Assembly: GCA_937895955.1 (NCBI GenBank)
Contig: CALAZI010000073.1
Location: 1-31,317 of the forward strand
Direction: 5' to 3'
DNA: 31,317 nucleotides
From: an uncultured Alphaproteobacteria bacterium
GTDB lineage: Bacteria; Pseudomonadota; Alphaproteobacteria; Caulobacterales; Parvularculaceae
Within the stretch, counting starts at the first letter, position 1. Each line of letters opens with the position of its first letter. Below, one piece after another: positions 7,650-17,038 of the stretch. Both the position numbers and the translations under genes were made by a program. Under the pieces are notes generated by a model that was not told the DNA's origin, ran no database searches, and saw only the letters and a program-made list of their open reading frames with translations.

Positions 7650-10406
7650 ATGGCTGGGATGACCAATCTCGACTCGGTAAGGCCGGCGGAGCGCCAGCAG
7701 GCGCTCTGGACCAGCACCATCGCGTTCACCGCCTGTTTCGCCGTCTGGACGATCTTTTCGATCATCGGCGTCCAGATCAAAAACAACCTCGGCCTCAGCG
7801 AGACCGAATTCGGTCTGCTTATCGGCACGCCGATCCTTACCGGGTCTTTGAGCCGTCTGCTTCTCGGCATCTGGACTGACCAGTATGGCGGGCGGCGCGT
7901 TTATGTCGCCGTCATGCTCTCCGCCGCACTCGCGACGTTGGGACTGACGCTCGCCGAAACCTACATTCAGTTTCTCATCGCAGCGCTCGGCGTCGGCATC
8001 GCCGGCGGATCATTCGCCGTCGGCATCGCCTATGTTTCGAAGTGGTATCCGGCCGAGAAGCAGGGAACGGCGCTCGGCATATTCGGCGCCGGCAATGTCG
8101 GCGCGGCGGTGACGAAGTTCGTCGCTCCCTTTGTGATGGTCGCCTATGGCTGGCAGGCGGTGGCGCAAGTCTGGGCCGCCGCCCTCGCCGTCATCGCGAT
8201 CCTCTTCTGGATTTTCACGAAAGACGATCCTGCGCATGTCGCGCGCCGCAAGGCCGGAATCAAAGCGCATGGAACGCTGCTCCAGATGGAGCCTTTGAAA
8301 CGGCTCCAGGTATGGCGCTTCTCACTCTATTACTTCTTCGTTTTCGGCGCGTTCGTCGCGCTCGCCCTTTGGCTGCCCCGCTATCTTGTCGGCGTCTATG
8401 ATTTCGACATCAAGAAAGCCGGCATGGTCGCCGCCTTCTATTCCATTCCGGCGAGCCTTTTCCGCGCCTATGGCGGCTATCTCTCCGACAAGGTTGGGCC
8501 GCGCAAGGTGATGTACTGGACCTTCGCCGCGTCGATCATCTTCCTCTTCATGCTGTCATACCCGAAGACGGATTATGTCATTCACGGTATTCAAGGTCCG
8601 ATCGCCTTCTCAACCGAGATGGGCGTCATTCCGTTCATCATCTGCATCTTCGGCCTCGGCTTCTTCATGTCCCTGGGCAAGGCCGCTGTCTACAAACATA
8701 TCCCCGTCTATTATCCAGACCATGTCGGCGCCGTGGGCGGTCTTGTCGGGATGATCGGCGGCCTAGGCGGTTTCATTCTGCCGATCCTCTTCGGCGTCAT
8801 GAACGACCTCACCGGCATCTGGACAAGCTGCTTCATGCTGTTGTTCGCGCTTGTCGGCGTCGCTCTCTTGTGGATGCACTTCTCCATCCTGCACATGGAA
8901 CGCAAGGCGCTCGCCAAGGAGCTCGGCGAACTGCCCGAGTTTCCTGAGATGCAGGAAATCCACACGAAAGAACGCGGCGAAGCGATATCGCCGGTTCTTG
9001 AAGACTGGCGTCCGGAAGACGAAACGTTCTGGAAAGAGAAAGGCCGCAAGATCGCCAACAGAAATCTGTGGATTTCGATCCCGGCTCTGCTGCTCGCCTT
9101 CTCCGTCTGGATGGTCTGGTCGGTCGTCGTCGCCAAGCTGCCGTCTATCGGGTTTGAATACACGACGGACCAGCTGTTCTGGCTTGCGGCGCTGCCCGGC
9201 CTTTCCGGCGCCACATTGCGAATCTTCTATTCCTTCATGGTGCCGATCTTCGGCGGGCGTTTGTGGACGACGCTGACGACCGCGTCGCTGATGATCCCGG
9301 CGTTCGGCATCGGCTACGCCGTCCAGAACCCGGATACGCCTTACTTCATCTTCCTGGTGCTGGCGCTTCTGTGCGGCCTTGGCGGCGGCAATTTCGCTTC
9401 CTCCATGTCGAACATCTCCTTCTTCTTCCCGAAGAAAGAGAAAGGCAATGCGCTCGCCCTCAATGCGGGCCTCGGCAATCTCGGCGTCTCGGTGATGCAG
9501 TTTGCAGTGCCGCTGGTCATCACGGCCGGCGTCTTTGGCGTCGTCGGCGGCGAGCCGCAAATGACGAAGGAAGGCGGCGCGCTTTGGCTGCAAAACGCAG
9601 GTTTCATCTGGGTGCCGTTCCTGTTGGTCGCCACCATCCTCGCCTGGTTCGGCATGAATGACATCGCATCGGCGAAAGCCTCTTTCGCTGAGCAATCGAT
9701 CATCTTCCAGCGCCGGCATAACTGGATCATGTGCGTCCTTTACACAGGCACTTTCGGCTCATTCATCGGTTACTCCGCGGGCTTCCCGCTGCTGATGAAA
9801 ACGCAGTTCCCGGAAGTGAACGCGCTTCAGTTCGCTTTTCTTGGACCGCTTGTCGGCGCGCTTTCACGCTCAATGACAGGGTGGGTGTCTGACAAGTTCG
9901 GCGGCGGGCGCGTCACCTTCTGGGTGTTCCTGCTGATGATCGCTGGCGTCGCCGGCGTTCTCTATTTCCTCGGCGTCAAAGACCAGCCGGGCGCATTCGC
10001 CGGTTTCTTCGCGATGTTCATGCTGCTGTTCTTCGCGACCGGCGTCGGCAACGCCTCAACCTTCCAGATGATCCCGATTATCATGCGGGAGGAACTCTCC
10101 CGGTTGATGCCGCAGCTTGACGCCGCCGCGCGCCTCAAGCAGGCCGAGAAAGAATCCGCCGCGATCATCGGCTTCACGTCGGCGATCGCAGCCTACGGCG
10201 CCTTCTTCATCCCGAAATCCTACGGCACGTCGATCTCAATGACCGGCGGGCCTGAAGCGGCGCTCATAGGATTTCTGATCTTCTACCTTGTCTGCGCCGC
10301 GATCACATTCATGGTCTACACGCGCAAGGGCGGCCTCCTTCACGACATCGAACGCGGCCGCAAATCAGCCTCCGCAGCCAATCTGCCTCAGGGAGAGCCG
10401 GCATGA
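7650..10406 (+). CDS. narK: Fused NarK1-NarK2 nitrate/nitrite transporter
   Basis: Inner-membrane major facilitator protein of 918 residues, about twice the normal MFS length. It consists of two complete 12-helix NarK domains. The N-terminal half (about 20-415) fits NarK1-type nitrate-proton symport. The C-terminal half (about 472-905) fits NarK2-type nitrate/nitrite exchange. A charged cytoplasmic linker of about 55 residues joins them. Gly-rich nitrate signatures occur in both halves, for example GIAGGSF (about 117) and SLGKAAVY (about 341) in the first, and GLGGGNFASSMSNISFFFP (about 576) in the second. Such fusions are known from Paracoccus and relatives. It is first in the operon, and its TGA overlaps the narG ATG by four bases. 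The start may be 7650 or the ATG at 7659, since neither has a clear ribosome binding site. Confidence 0.95.
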   Translation: MAGMTNLDSVRPAERQQALWTSTIAFTACFAVWTIFSIIGVQIKNNLGLSETEFGLLIGTPILTGSLSRLLLGIWTDQYGGRRVYVAVMLSAALATLGLTLAETYIQFLIAALGVGIAGGSFAVGIAYVSKWYPAEKQGTALGIFGAGNVGAAVTKFVAPFVMVAYGWQAVAQVWAAALAVIAILFWIFTKDDPAHVARRKAGIKAHGTLLQMEPLKRLQVWRFSLYYFFVFGAFVALALWLPRYLVGVYDFDIKKAGMVAAFYSIPASLFRAYGGYLSDKVGPRKVMYWTFAASIIFLFMLSYPKTDYVIHGIQGPIAFSTEMGVIPFIICIFGLGFFMSLGKAAVYKHIPVYYPDHVGAVGGLVGMIGGLGGFILPILFGVMNDLTGIWTSCFMLLFALVGVALLWMHFSILHMERKALAKELGELPEFPEMQEIHTKERGEAISPVLEDWRPEDETFWKEKGRKIANRNLWISIPALLLAFSVWMVWSVVVAKLPSIGFEYTTDQLFWLAALPGLSGATLRIFYSFMVPIFGGRLWTTLTTASLMIPAFGIGYAVQNPDTPYFIFLVLALLCGLGGGNFASSMSNISFFFPKKEKGNALALNAGLGNLGVSVMQFAVPLVITAGVFGVVGGEPQMTKEGGALWLQNAGFIWVPFLLVATILAWFGMNDIASAKASFAEQSIIFQRRHNWIMCVLYTGTFGSFIGYSAGFPLLMKTQFPEVNALQFAFLGPLVGALSRSMTGWVSDKFGGGRVTFWVFLLMIAGVAGVLYFLGVKDQPGAFAGFFAMFMLLFFATGVGNASTFQMIPIIMREELSRLMPQLDAAARLKQAEKESAAIIGFTSAIAAYGAFFIPKSYGTSISMTGGPEAALIGFLIFYLVCAAITFMVYTRKGGLLHDIERGRKSASAANLPQGEPA

Positions 10407-13400
10407 GCCATCTCTTGAATCGCCTGACTTACTTCAAAAACCGCGTCAGCGATTTTTCAAACGGGCACGGCGTTCTCACCAGGGACGACCGCTCATGGGA
10501 GGACAGCTACCGAAAACGCTGGCAGCACGACAAGATCGTCCGCTCCACGCACGGCGCGAACTGCACGGGCTCTTGCAGCTGGAAGATCTACGTCAAGGGC
10601 GGCATCGTCACCTGGGAAACGCAGCAGACGGACTATCCGCGCACCCGCCCCGATCTTCCCAATCATGAGCCTCGCGGATGTTCGCGCGGCGCCAGCTATT
10701 CGTGGTATCTCTACAGCGGCAACCGGATGAAGCATCCGCTCATCCGCAGCCGCCTATTGAAACTGTGGCGCGAAGCGCGCGCCGTGCATTCGCCGATCGC
10801 CGCCTGGACGTCGATTGTCGAAAACCCGCAAAAACGCGCGCAATATGTGAAGCAGCGCGGCCTGGGCGGATTTGTCCGGGCGAGCTGGGACGAGGTGAAC
10901 GAGATCATCGCCTCGGCGAACGCCTATACGGCGAAAAAATACGGCCCCGATCGCGTTTTCGGCTTCTCGCCGATTCCTGCGATGTCGATGGTCTCCTACG
11001 CCGCAGGCTCACGCTATTTGTCGCTGCTCGGCGGCGTCTGCATGAGCTTCTACGACTGGTATTGCGACCTGCCGCCCGCCTCGCCGATGACCTGGGGCGA
11101 GCAGACTGACGTTCCGGAAAGCGCCGACTGGTACAATTCCGGTTTCTTGATGCTGTGGGGCTCAAACGTTCCGCAAACGCGGACGCCTGATGCGCATTTC
11201 TACACTGAAGTCCGCTACAAGGGCGCAAAGAGCGTCGTGATTTCGCCGGACTATTCGGAAGCATCGAAATTCGGCGACGTCTGGCTGTCGCCGAAACAGG
11301 GAACCGACGCCGCGCTCGCCATGGCCTTCGGCCATGTCATTCTCAAAGAATTTTATGTCGACCGCCAGACGCCCTATTTTCTCAATTACGCGCGTCAGTA
11401 CACCGACATGCCGATGCTGGTGCGCCTTGTCCGCAAGGACGGCAGGCTCGTGCCGGATCGCCTGCTTCGGGCGTCGGATTTCGACGGCGCGCTCAGAGAA
11501 GCGAACAATCCGGAATGGAAAACGGTCGCGATCGACGGCAAGTCCGGCAAGATCGTCTGCCCGCGCGGCTCCATCGGTTTTCGCTGGGGCGAGCAGGGAA
11601 AATGGAACCTCGAAGAACGCGCCTCAGACGGCGCCGACACTGAACTCGCCCTGTCACTGAAAGGCCGGGAAGACCAATTCGCATCCGTCGCGTTTCCCTA
11701 TTTCGGCAATCGCGAACACGATCATTTCCACGGCACCGATCACCCGGACGTCATTGAACGCCGGATTCCGGTGAAAAAGCTCGCGCTCGCCGACGGCGAG
11801 GCTTTTGTCGCATCCGTCTACGATCTCTTCCTCGCTAATTACGGCGTCGATCGCGGTTTCGGCGATGAAAACACGGCGAAGTCTTACGACGATGACGCGC
11901 CTTATTCGCCGGCCTGGCAGGAAAGGATCACGGGCGTTCCTCGCGACAAGGTGATCGCCGTCGCGCGCGCGTTCGCCGATAACGCGGAAAAGACGCGCGG
12001 CAAATCGATGGTCATTCTCGGCGCTGGGCTGAACCATTGGTATCACATGGACATGAACTACCGCGGCATCATCAATCTTCTGGTGATGTGCGGCTGCATC
12101 GGCCAATCGGGCGGCGGCTGGTCGCATTATGTCGGTCAGGAAAAGCTGCGTCCGCAAACCGGCTGGCTTCCCCTCGCCTTTGCGCTCGACTGGGGTCGCC
12201 CGCCGCGGCAGATGAATTCGACTTCATGCTGGTATGCGCACACCGACCAATGGCGTTATGAAACATTAAGCGTCGATGAGATCATCTCGCCGCTTGCGCC
12301 GGCGGGAAACTGGTCCGGCAGTCTCATTGATTTTAATGCGCGTTCCGAGCGCATGGGCTGGCTGCCGTCCGCGCCGCAGCTTCAGCGCAACCCGCTGCAA
12401 GTCGCAAAGGACGCCGCCGCCGCCGGGATAGAGCCGAAAGACTTCGTCGCGCGCGAATTGAAAGCCGGCCGGCTCGCCATGTCCTGCGAAGACCCCGATG
12501 ATCCGGCGAACTGGCCGAGAAATCTTTTCGTCTGGCGCTCCAATCTTCTCGGCTCTTCGGGAAAGGGGCACGAATATTTCCTCAAACACCTTCTTGGCAC
12601 GACGCATGGCGTGCAGGGCAAGGATCTCGGCGCGACCGGCGGCCAGAAGCCGGTCGACGTCAAATGGCGCGATGAGGCGCCGGAAGGAAAACTCGACCTC
12701 CTCGTCACCATCGATTTTCGCATGTCGACAACGGCCGTATATTCAGACATCGCGCTGCCGACCGCGACCTGGTACGAGAAGAACGATCTCAACACGTCTG
12801 ACATGCACCCCTTCATCCACCCGCTGACGAATGCGGTGGATCCGCTTTGGGAGTGCCGGAGCGACTGGGACATCTTCAAGGGCATTGCGGAGAAGTTCTC
12901 CGACGTGGCGCCAGAAATTCTCGGCGTTGAGAAGGATGTCGTGCTTGTTCCGATCCAGCATGACAGCCCCGGCGAGCTTGCGCAGCCGTTGGGCGTCAAG
13001 GACTGGAAGCGCGGCGAAGTCGAGCCGATCCCGGGCAAGACCATGCCGACCATCGCCGTCGTCGAACGCGACTATCCCAATCTCTACAAGCGGTACACTG
13101 CGCTCGGACCGTTGATGGAGAAAATCGGCAATGGCGGAAAAGGCATCGCCTGGAACACCGAGCACGAGGTCGCGAATCTGAAATCGCTTAACGGCGTTGT
13201 CACCGACGACGGCCCCACCAAGGGCATGGCGAAGATTGAAAGCGATATCGACGCGGCGGAAGTCATCCTTATGTTGGCGCCGGAAACGAATGGCGAGGTC
13301 GCCGTCAAAGCGTGGGAGTCCCTTTCGAAAACGACAGGGCGCGAGCATGCACATCTCGCCTTGCCGAAAGAAGACGAGAAAATCCGCTTCCGGGATGTCG

Positions 13401-14128
13401 TCGCGCAGCCGCGCAAAATTATTTCGTCGCCAATCTGGTCAGGGCTTGAATCGGACAAAGTCTGTTACAACGCCGGTTATACGAATGTGCATGAGCTGAT
13501 CCCGTGGCGCACCCTCACCGGCCGCCAGCAGCTTTATCAGGACCATCTCTGGATGCGCGCCTTCGGCGAAACGCTTTGCGTCTATCGTCCGCCGATCGAC
13601 ACAAAAACAACAGACCATAGAAAGCCGAACGGCGAGAAGGAAATTCTTCTCAACTTCATCACCCCGCACCAGAAATGGGGCATTCACTCGACCTACACCG
13701 ATAACCTTCTGATGCTGACCCTATCTCGCGGCGGCCCAATCGTCTGGCTCAGCGAAGATGATGCGAGGGAGGCTGGCATTGTCGATAATGACTGGGTCGA
13801 GGCCTACAATTCAAACGGCGCCTTGACGGCGCGCGCCGTCGTCTCCCAGCGCGTCAAGCCCGGCATGATCATGATGTATCATGCGCAGGAAAAGATCGTG
13901 AACGCGCCAGGTTCGGAAGTCACCGGTCATCGCGGCGGCATCCACAATTCCGTCACGCGCGCGGTGCTGAAGCCGACTCACATGATCGGCGGCTACGCGC
14001 AGCAAGCCTACGGTTTCAATTATTACGGAACGGTCGGCTCGAACCGCGACGAATTCGTCATCGTCAGAAAAATGAAAAAGGTCGACTGGCTCGACACGCC
14101 CGCGAAAGCTCTGGAGGCCGCAGAATGA
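10403..14128 (+). CDS. narG: Respiratory nitrate reductase alpha subunit
   Basis: Catalytic molybdenum subunit of the membrane-bound, cytoplasm-facing nitrate reductase, reducing nitrate to nitrite. The 1241-residue length is close to the E. coli protein (about 1247). The FS0 cluster ligands His50, Cys54, Cys58 and Cys93 are in place. The molybdenum-ligating Asp222 lies in FYDWYCDLPPASPMTWGEQ. There is no twin-arginine signal, consistent with the Nar rather than the Nap type. It overlaps narK and narH by four bases each (ATGA), indicating tight translational coupling. It needs Mo-bisMGD cofactor, whose biosynthesis genes are not in the window. The reading frame is uninterrupted. Confidence 0.98.
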   Translation: MSHLLNRLTYFKNRVSDFSNGHGVLTRDDRSWEDSYRKRWQHDKIVRSTHGANCTGSCSWKIYVKGGIVTWETQQTDYPRTRPDLPNHEPRGCSRGASYSWYLYSGNRMKHPLIRSRLLKLWREARAVHSPIAAWTSIVENPQKRAQYVKQRGLGGFVRASWDEVNEIIASANAYTAKKYGPDRVFGFSPIPAMSMVSYAAGSRYLSLLGGVCMSFYDWYCDLPPASPMTWGEQTDVPESADWYNSGFLMLWGSNVPQTRTPDAHFYTEVRYKGAKSVVISPDYSEASKFGDVWLSPKQGTDAALAMAFGHVILKEFYVDRQTPYFLNYARQYTDMPMLVRLVRKDGRLVPDRLLRASDFDGALREANNPEWKTVAIDGKSGKIVCPRGSIGFRWGEQGKWNLEERASDGADTELALSLKGREDQFASVAFPYFGNREHDHFHGTDHPDVIERRIPVKKLALADGEAFVASVYDLFLANYGVDRGFGDENTAKSYDDDAPYSPAWQERITGVPRDKVIAVARAFADNAEKTRGKSMVILGAGLNHWYHMDMNYRGIINLLVMCGCIGQSGGGWSHYVGQEKLRPQTGWLPLAFALDWGRPPRQMNSTSCWYAHTDQWRYETLSVDEIISPLAPAGNWSGSLIDFNARSERMGWLPSAPQLQRNPLQVAKDAAAAGIEPKDFVARELKAGRLAMSCEDPDDPANWPRNLFVWRSNLLGSSGKGHEYFLKHLLGTTHGVQGKDLGATGGQKPVDVKWRDEAPEGKLDLLVTIDFRMSTTAVYSDIALPTATWYEKNDLNTSDMHPFIHPLTNAVDPLWECRSDWDIFKGIAEKFSDVAPEILGVEKDVVLVPIQHDSPGELAQPLGVKDWKRGEVEPIPGKTMPTIAVVERDYPNLYKRYTALGPLMEKIGNGGKGIAWNTEHEVANLKSLNGVVTDDGPTKGMAKIESDIDAAEVILMLAPETNGEVAVKAWESLSKTTGREHAHLALPKEDEKIRFRDVVAQPRKIISSPIWSGLESDKVCYNAGYTNVHELIPWRTLTGRQQLYQDHLWMRAFGETLCVYRPPIDTKTTDHRKPNGEKEILLNFITPHQKWGIHSTYTDNLLMLTLSRGGPIVWLSEDDAREAGIVDNDWVEAYNSNGALTARAVVSQRVKPGMIMMYHAQEKIVNAPGSEVTGHRGGIHNSVTRAVLKPTHMIGGYAQQAYGFNYYGTVGSNRDEFVIVRKMKKVDWLDTPAKALEAAE

Positions 14129-15642
14129 AAGTCCGCGCCCAACTCTCGATGATCCTCAATCTCGACAAGTGCATCGGCTGTCACACTTGCTCGGTCACCT
14201 GCAAGAACGTCTGGACGAGCCGCGAAGGCGTCGAATACGCCTGGTTCAACAATGTCGAGACAAAGCCGGGCATCGGTTATCCCGACGATTGGGAGAACCA
14301 GGCGCGCTGGAACGGCGGCTGGAAACGCAAATCAAACGGCAAGCTCGAGCCCAAACTCGGCGGCAAGCTTGCCGTTCTTTCTAAGATCTTCGGCAATCCC
14401 GATCTGCCCGAGATCGACGACTACTACGAACCGTTCACGTTCGACTACGAGCATCTTCAAAAAGCGCCGGAGATGAAAGCGTTTCCGACCGCGCGGCCGC
14501 GCTCGTTGATCACCGGCGAACGGATGGAGAAAATCAACAAGGGTCCGAACTGGGAGGAGATTCTCGGCGGCGAATTTTCGAAACGGTCGGCCGACTACAA
14601 TTTCGACAAGGTCGAAAAGCAGATTTACGGCCAGTTCGAGAACACTTTCATGATGTATTTGCCGCGATTGTGCGAGCACTGTCTCAACCCCGCTTGCGTC
14701 GCCGTCTGCCCGTCAGGCGCTATCTACAAGCGCGAGGAAGACGGCGTCGTTCTCATCGACCAGGACAAATGCCGCGGCTGGCGGATGTGCGTCTCCGGCT
14801 GCCCCTATAAGAAGATCTATTACAACTGGAACACCGGAAAGTCCGAAAAGTGCATTCTTTGCTATCCGCGGCTTGAAGCGGGGCAGCCGACAATCTGTTC
14901 GGAAACATGCGTTGGACGCATCCGCTATCTCGGCGTTGTTCTTTATGACGCCGACCGCATCGAAAAAGCGGCGGCGGTCGAGAAGGAAACCGACCTCTAT
15001 CAGAGCCATCTCGACATCTTCCTCGACCCGAACGATCCGAAGGTTCAGGCGGCCGCGCGCGCCGAAGGCGTTCCAAGCGCATGGTTGGAGGCGGCTAAAA
15101 AATCGCCGATCTGGAAAATGGCGATGGAGTGGAAGATCGCCTTCCCGCTCCATCCTGAATACCGCACATTGCCGATGGTCTGGTATGTCCCGCCCTTGTC
15201 CCCCATTCAGTCGATGGCTGAAGCGGGCGCCTTCGGCGAAAGAGGCGCGATGCCGAATGTGCGGTCTTTGCGCATTCCGATGAAATATCTCGCCAATCTT
15301 CTGACAGCCGGCGATGAGGAGCCTGTTGCGAAAGCGCTCGAAAAGCTCATCGCAATGCGCGCCTATATGCGCTCGGTTCATTACGAAGGCGCGGAAGACG
15401 CAAGCCTTCCCGGCAAAGTCGGCATGACGGCGGAACAAATCCGCGAGATGTATCAACTGATGGCGATCGCAAATTACGAGGATCGCTTCGTCATTCCGAC
15501 ATCGCACCGCGAATACGCAGAAAACGCCTATGACCTGCGCGGCGGATGCGGTTTCTCATTCGGCGAGGGCTGCGGCGAACCAAAGAACGCGCCGCAATGG
15601 ACCGGCCTCTTCGCTAAAGCCCCGTCAAAGGAGAATGCATGA
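14125..15642 (+). CDS. narH: Respiratory nitrate reductase beta subunit
   Basis: Iron-sulfur electron-transfer subunit linking the NarI haems to NarG. Four ferredoxin-like Cys groups are visible: Cys16/19/22/26, Cys183/186/191/195, Cys216/222/226 with Trp219, and Cys243/246/258/262. The Trp in place of a fourth Cys (CRGWRMC) is the hallmark of the [3Fe-4S] cluster in NarH, so three [4Fe-4S] clusters and one [3Fe-4S] cluster are expected. The 505-residue length is normal. GGAGG at 14113-14117 precedes the ATG. The gene overlaps narG and narJ by four bases. Confidence 0.98.
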   Translation: MKVRAQLSMILNLDKCIGCHTCSVTCKNVWTSREGVEYAWFNNVETKPGIGYPDDWENQARWNGGWKRKSNGKLEPKLGGKLAVLSKIFGNPDLPEIDDYYEPFTFDYEHLQKAPEMKAFPTARPRSLITGERMEKINKGPNWEEILGGEFSKRSADYNFDKVEKQIYGQFENTFMMYLPRLCEHCLNPACVAVCPSGAIYKREEDGVVLIDQDKCRGWRMCVSGCPYKKIYYNWNTGKSEKCILCYPRLEAGQPTICSETCVGRIRYLGVVLYDADRIEKAAAVEKETDLYQSHLDIFLDPNDPKVQAAARAEGVPSAWLEAAKKSPIWKMAMEWKIAFPLHPEYRTLPMVWYVPPLSPIQSMAEAGAFGERGAMPNVRSLRIPMKYLANLLTAGDEEPVAKALEKLIAMRAYMRSVHYEGAEDASLPGKVGMTAEQIREMYQLMAIANYEDRFVIPTSHREYAENAYDLRGGCGFSFGEGCGEPKNAPQWTGLFAKAPSKENA

Positions 15643-16304
15643 TGGCTGGCACATTCAAGGCGCTTTCAGCCCTCCTCTCCTATCCTGACGCGGAACTGCA
15701 AAACGCAGCAGACGAAATCCGTTCAACGCTCAGAGCTGAAGGTCTGACGCCGGCCTGGCTCCTCGATCGGCTTGACCGGTTGATCGACGATATCCAAACG
15801 CGCGATCTGATCGACCTTCAGGAGAGGTATGTTTTCCTGTTTGATCGCACGCGCTCTCTTTCGCTCCATCTGTTTGAACATGTGCATGGCGAGTCGCGCG
15901 ATCGCGGCCAGGCGATGGTGGACCTGCGCGCGCTCTATGAACAGGCAGGTCTGGAGGTTGACGCGCGCGAGCTGCCTGACTTCCTGCCGATGTTTCTCGA
16001 ATATCTCTCGCTGCGGCCTCTCGATGAAGCGCGCGCGCTTGTCACAGAGCCGATCACCGTCATCGCCGCGCTTCGCGAGCGCCTGTCGCGACGCAAGTCG
16101 CCTTATGCAGCGGTCCTTCGTGCGCTTGAGGCGATCGCCGCCGGAGAGCCGTCGGCGAAGGATCTCGACGAGCTCAGAAAAGCGCCGGACGACGATCCGG
16201 ACGACTTCGATGCGCTCGATAAGCAGTGGGAAGAACAGCCGGTCACATTCGGTCCCGGCGACGCCGCTTGTGAAAGCAATCGCCGCCAGGAATTGAGGAG
16301 CTGA
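15639..16304 (+). CDS. narJ: Nitrate reductase assembly chaperone
   Basis: Cytoplasmic TorD/DmsD-family chaperone that binds apo-NarG, aids cofactor insertion and delays membrane attachment. The 221-residue all-helical protein begins FKALSALLSYPDAELQ, a typical NarJ opening, and has the conserved segment ELPDFLPMFLEYLS. The tail is acidic and low in complexity. AAGGAG at 15628-15633 precedes overlapping ATG codons at 15639 and 15642, and either may be used. It is placed between narH and narI as in most nar operons. Confidence 0.94.
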   Translation: MMAGTFKALSALLSYPDAELQNAADEIRSTLRAEGLTPAWLLDRLDRLIDDIQTRDLIDLQERYVFLFDRTRSLSLHLFEHVHGESRDRGQAMVDLRALYEQAGLEVDARELPDFLPMFLEYLSLRPLDEARALVTEPITVIAALRERLSRRKSPYAAVLRALEAIAAGEPSAKDLDELRKAPDDDPDDFDALDKQWEEQPVTFGPGDAACESNRRQELRS

Positions 16305-16308
16305 CGAA

Positions 16309-17013
16309 ATGCCCGATTTTCTGAACCAATTCTTCTTCGGTTATTATCCGTATCTTTGCCTCGCCGTGTTTTTCATCGGCTCAATCCTCAGATTCGAGCA
16401 TGCCCAATATTCATGGCGGTCCGGCTCCAGCCAGCTCTTGCGGCGCAGGCAGCTGGTGATCGGAAGCCTTCTTTTCCATATCGGCATTCTTGTCATTTTC
16501 GTCGGTCACTTCGTCGGATTGCTGACGCCAATCGCGGTATTTGATGCGCTTGGCGTCTCGCACGGCGCGAAACAATTGCTGGCGATTATCGTCGGCGGCG
16601 CGGCGGGCGTCATTTGTCTGATCGGCATTGCGATATTGACGCATCGGCGGCTTTACGATGCGCGCATCAGGAAAACTTCCAGTTTCGGCGACACGGCGAT
16701 TCTCCTTCTCTTATTTGCGCAGCTTCTCCTCGGACTTGGAACAATTCCCGTCTCGATGCAGCATCTTGATGGTCATGAAATGACGAAGTTCATGGACTGG
16801 GCGCAACGGATCTGGACGTTCCGCGGCAGCGCGGCCGACCTTATCGCCGATACGAGTCCGGTCTTCAAAACGCATATCACGCTCGGTCTGACGATTTTCC
16901 TCGTCTTTCCCTTCACGCGCCTTGTCCACATTTTCTCTGCGCCGATCTGGTATCTCGGCCGTCGCGGCTACCAGCTCGTTCGCACCAAGCGCCGTCCTGC
17001 GCCCGCCGAGTAG
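16309..17013 (+). CDS. narI: Respiratory nitrate reductase gamma subunit (cytochrome b)
   Basis: Quinol-oxidising diheme membrane anchor with five predicted helices and 234 residues. Candidate axial haem ligands are His57 and His67 in helix 2 (LLFHIGILVIFVGHFVG) and His189 and His207 in helix 5 (HITLGLTIFLVFPFTRLVH). These correspond to the E. coli ligands at 56, 66, 187 and 205. It releases quinol protons to the periplasm and so contributes to proton motive force. A GAGGAG about eight bases before the ATG serves as ribosome binding site. It lies four bases after narJ and ends 25 bases before the porin gene, which continues in the same direction. Confidence 0.97.
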   Translation: MPDFLNQFFFGYYPYLCLAVFFIGSILRFEHAQYSWRSGSSQLLRRRQLVIGSLLFHIGILVIFVGHFVGLLTPIAVFDALGVSHGAKQLLAIIVGGAAGVICLIGIAILTHRRLYDARIRKTSSFGDTAILLLLFAQLLLGLGTIPVSMQHLDGHEMTKFMDWAQRIWTFRGSAADLIADTSPVFKTHITLGLTIFLVFPFTRLVHIFSAPIWYLGRRGYQLVRTKRRPAPAE

Positions 17014-17038
17014 CCCAATGATCAAAAAGGAAGCAGCC

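Noticed and set aside
8763..9719. 318-codon minus-strand frame opposite narK
   Set aside because: Shadow of the transporter gene, with no recognisable domain and no ribosome binding site.
14713..15507. 264-codon minus-strand frame opposite narH
   Set aside because: Complement of the Cys-rich narH coding sequence, with no independent support.
16922..17038. Upstream start for the porin gene inside narI
   Set aside because: It adds residues before a clear signal peptide, and AAGGA sits correctly before the ATG at 17039.
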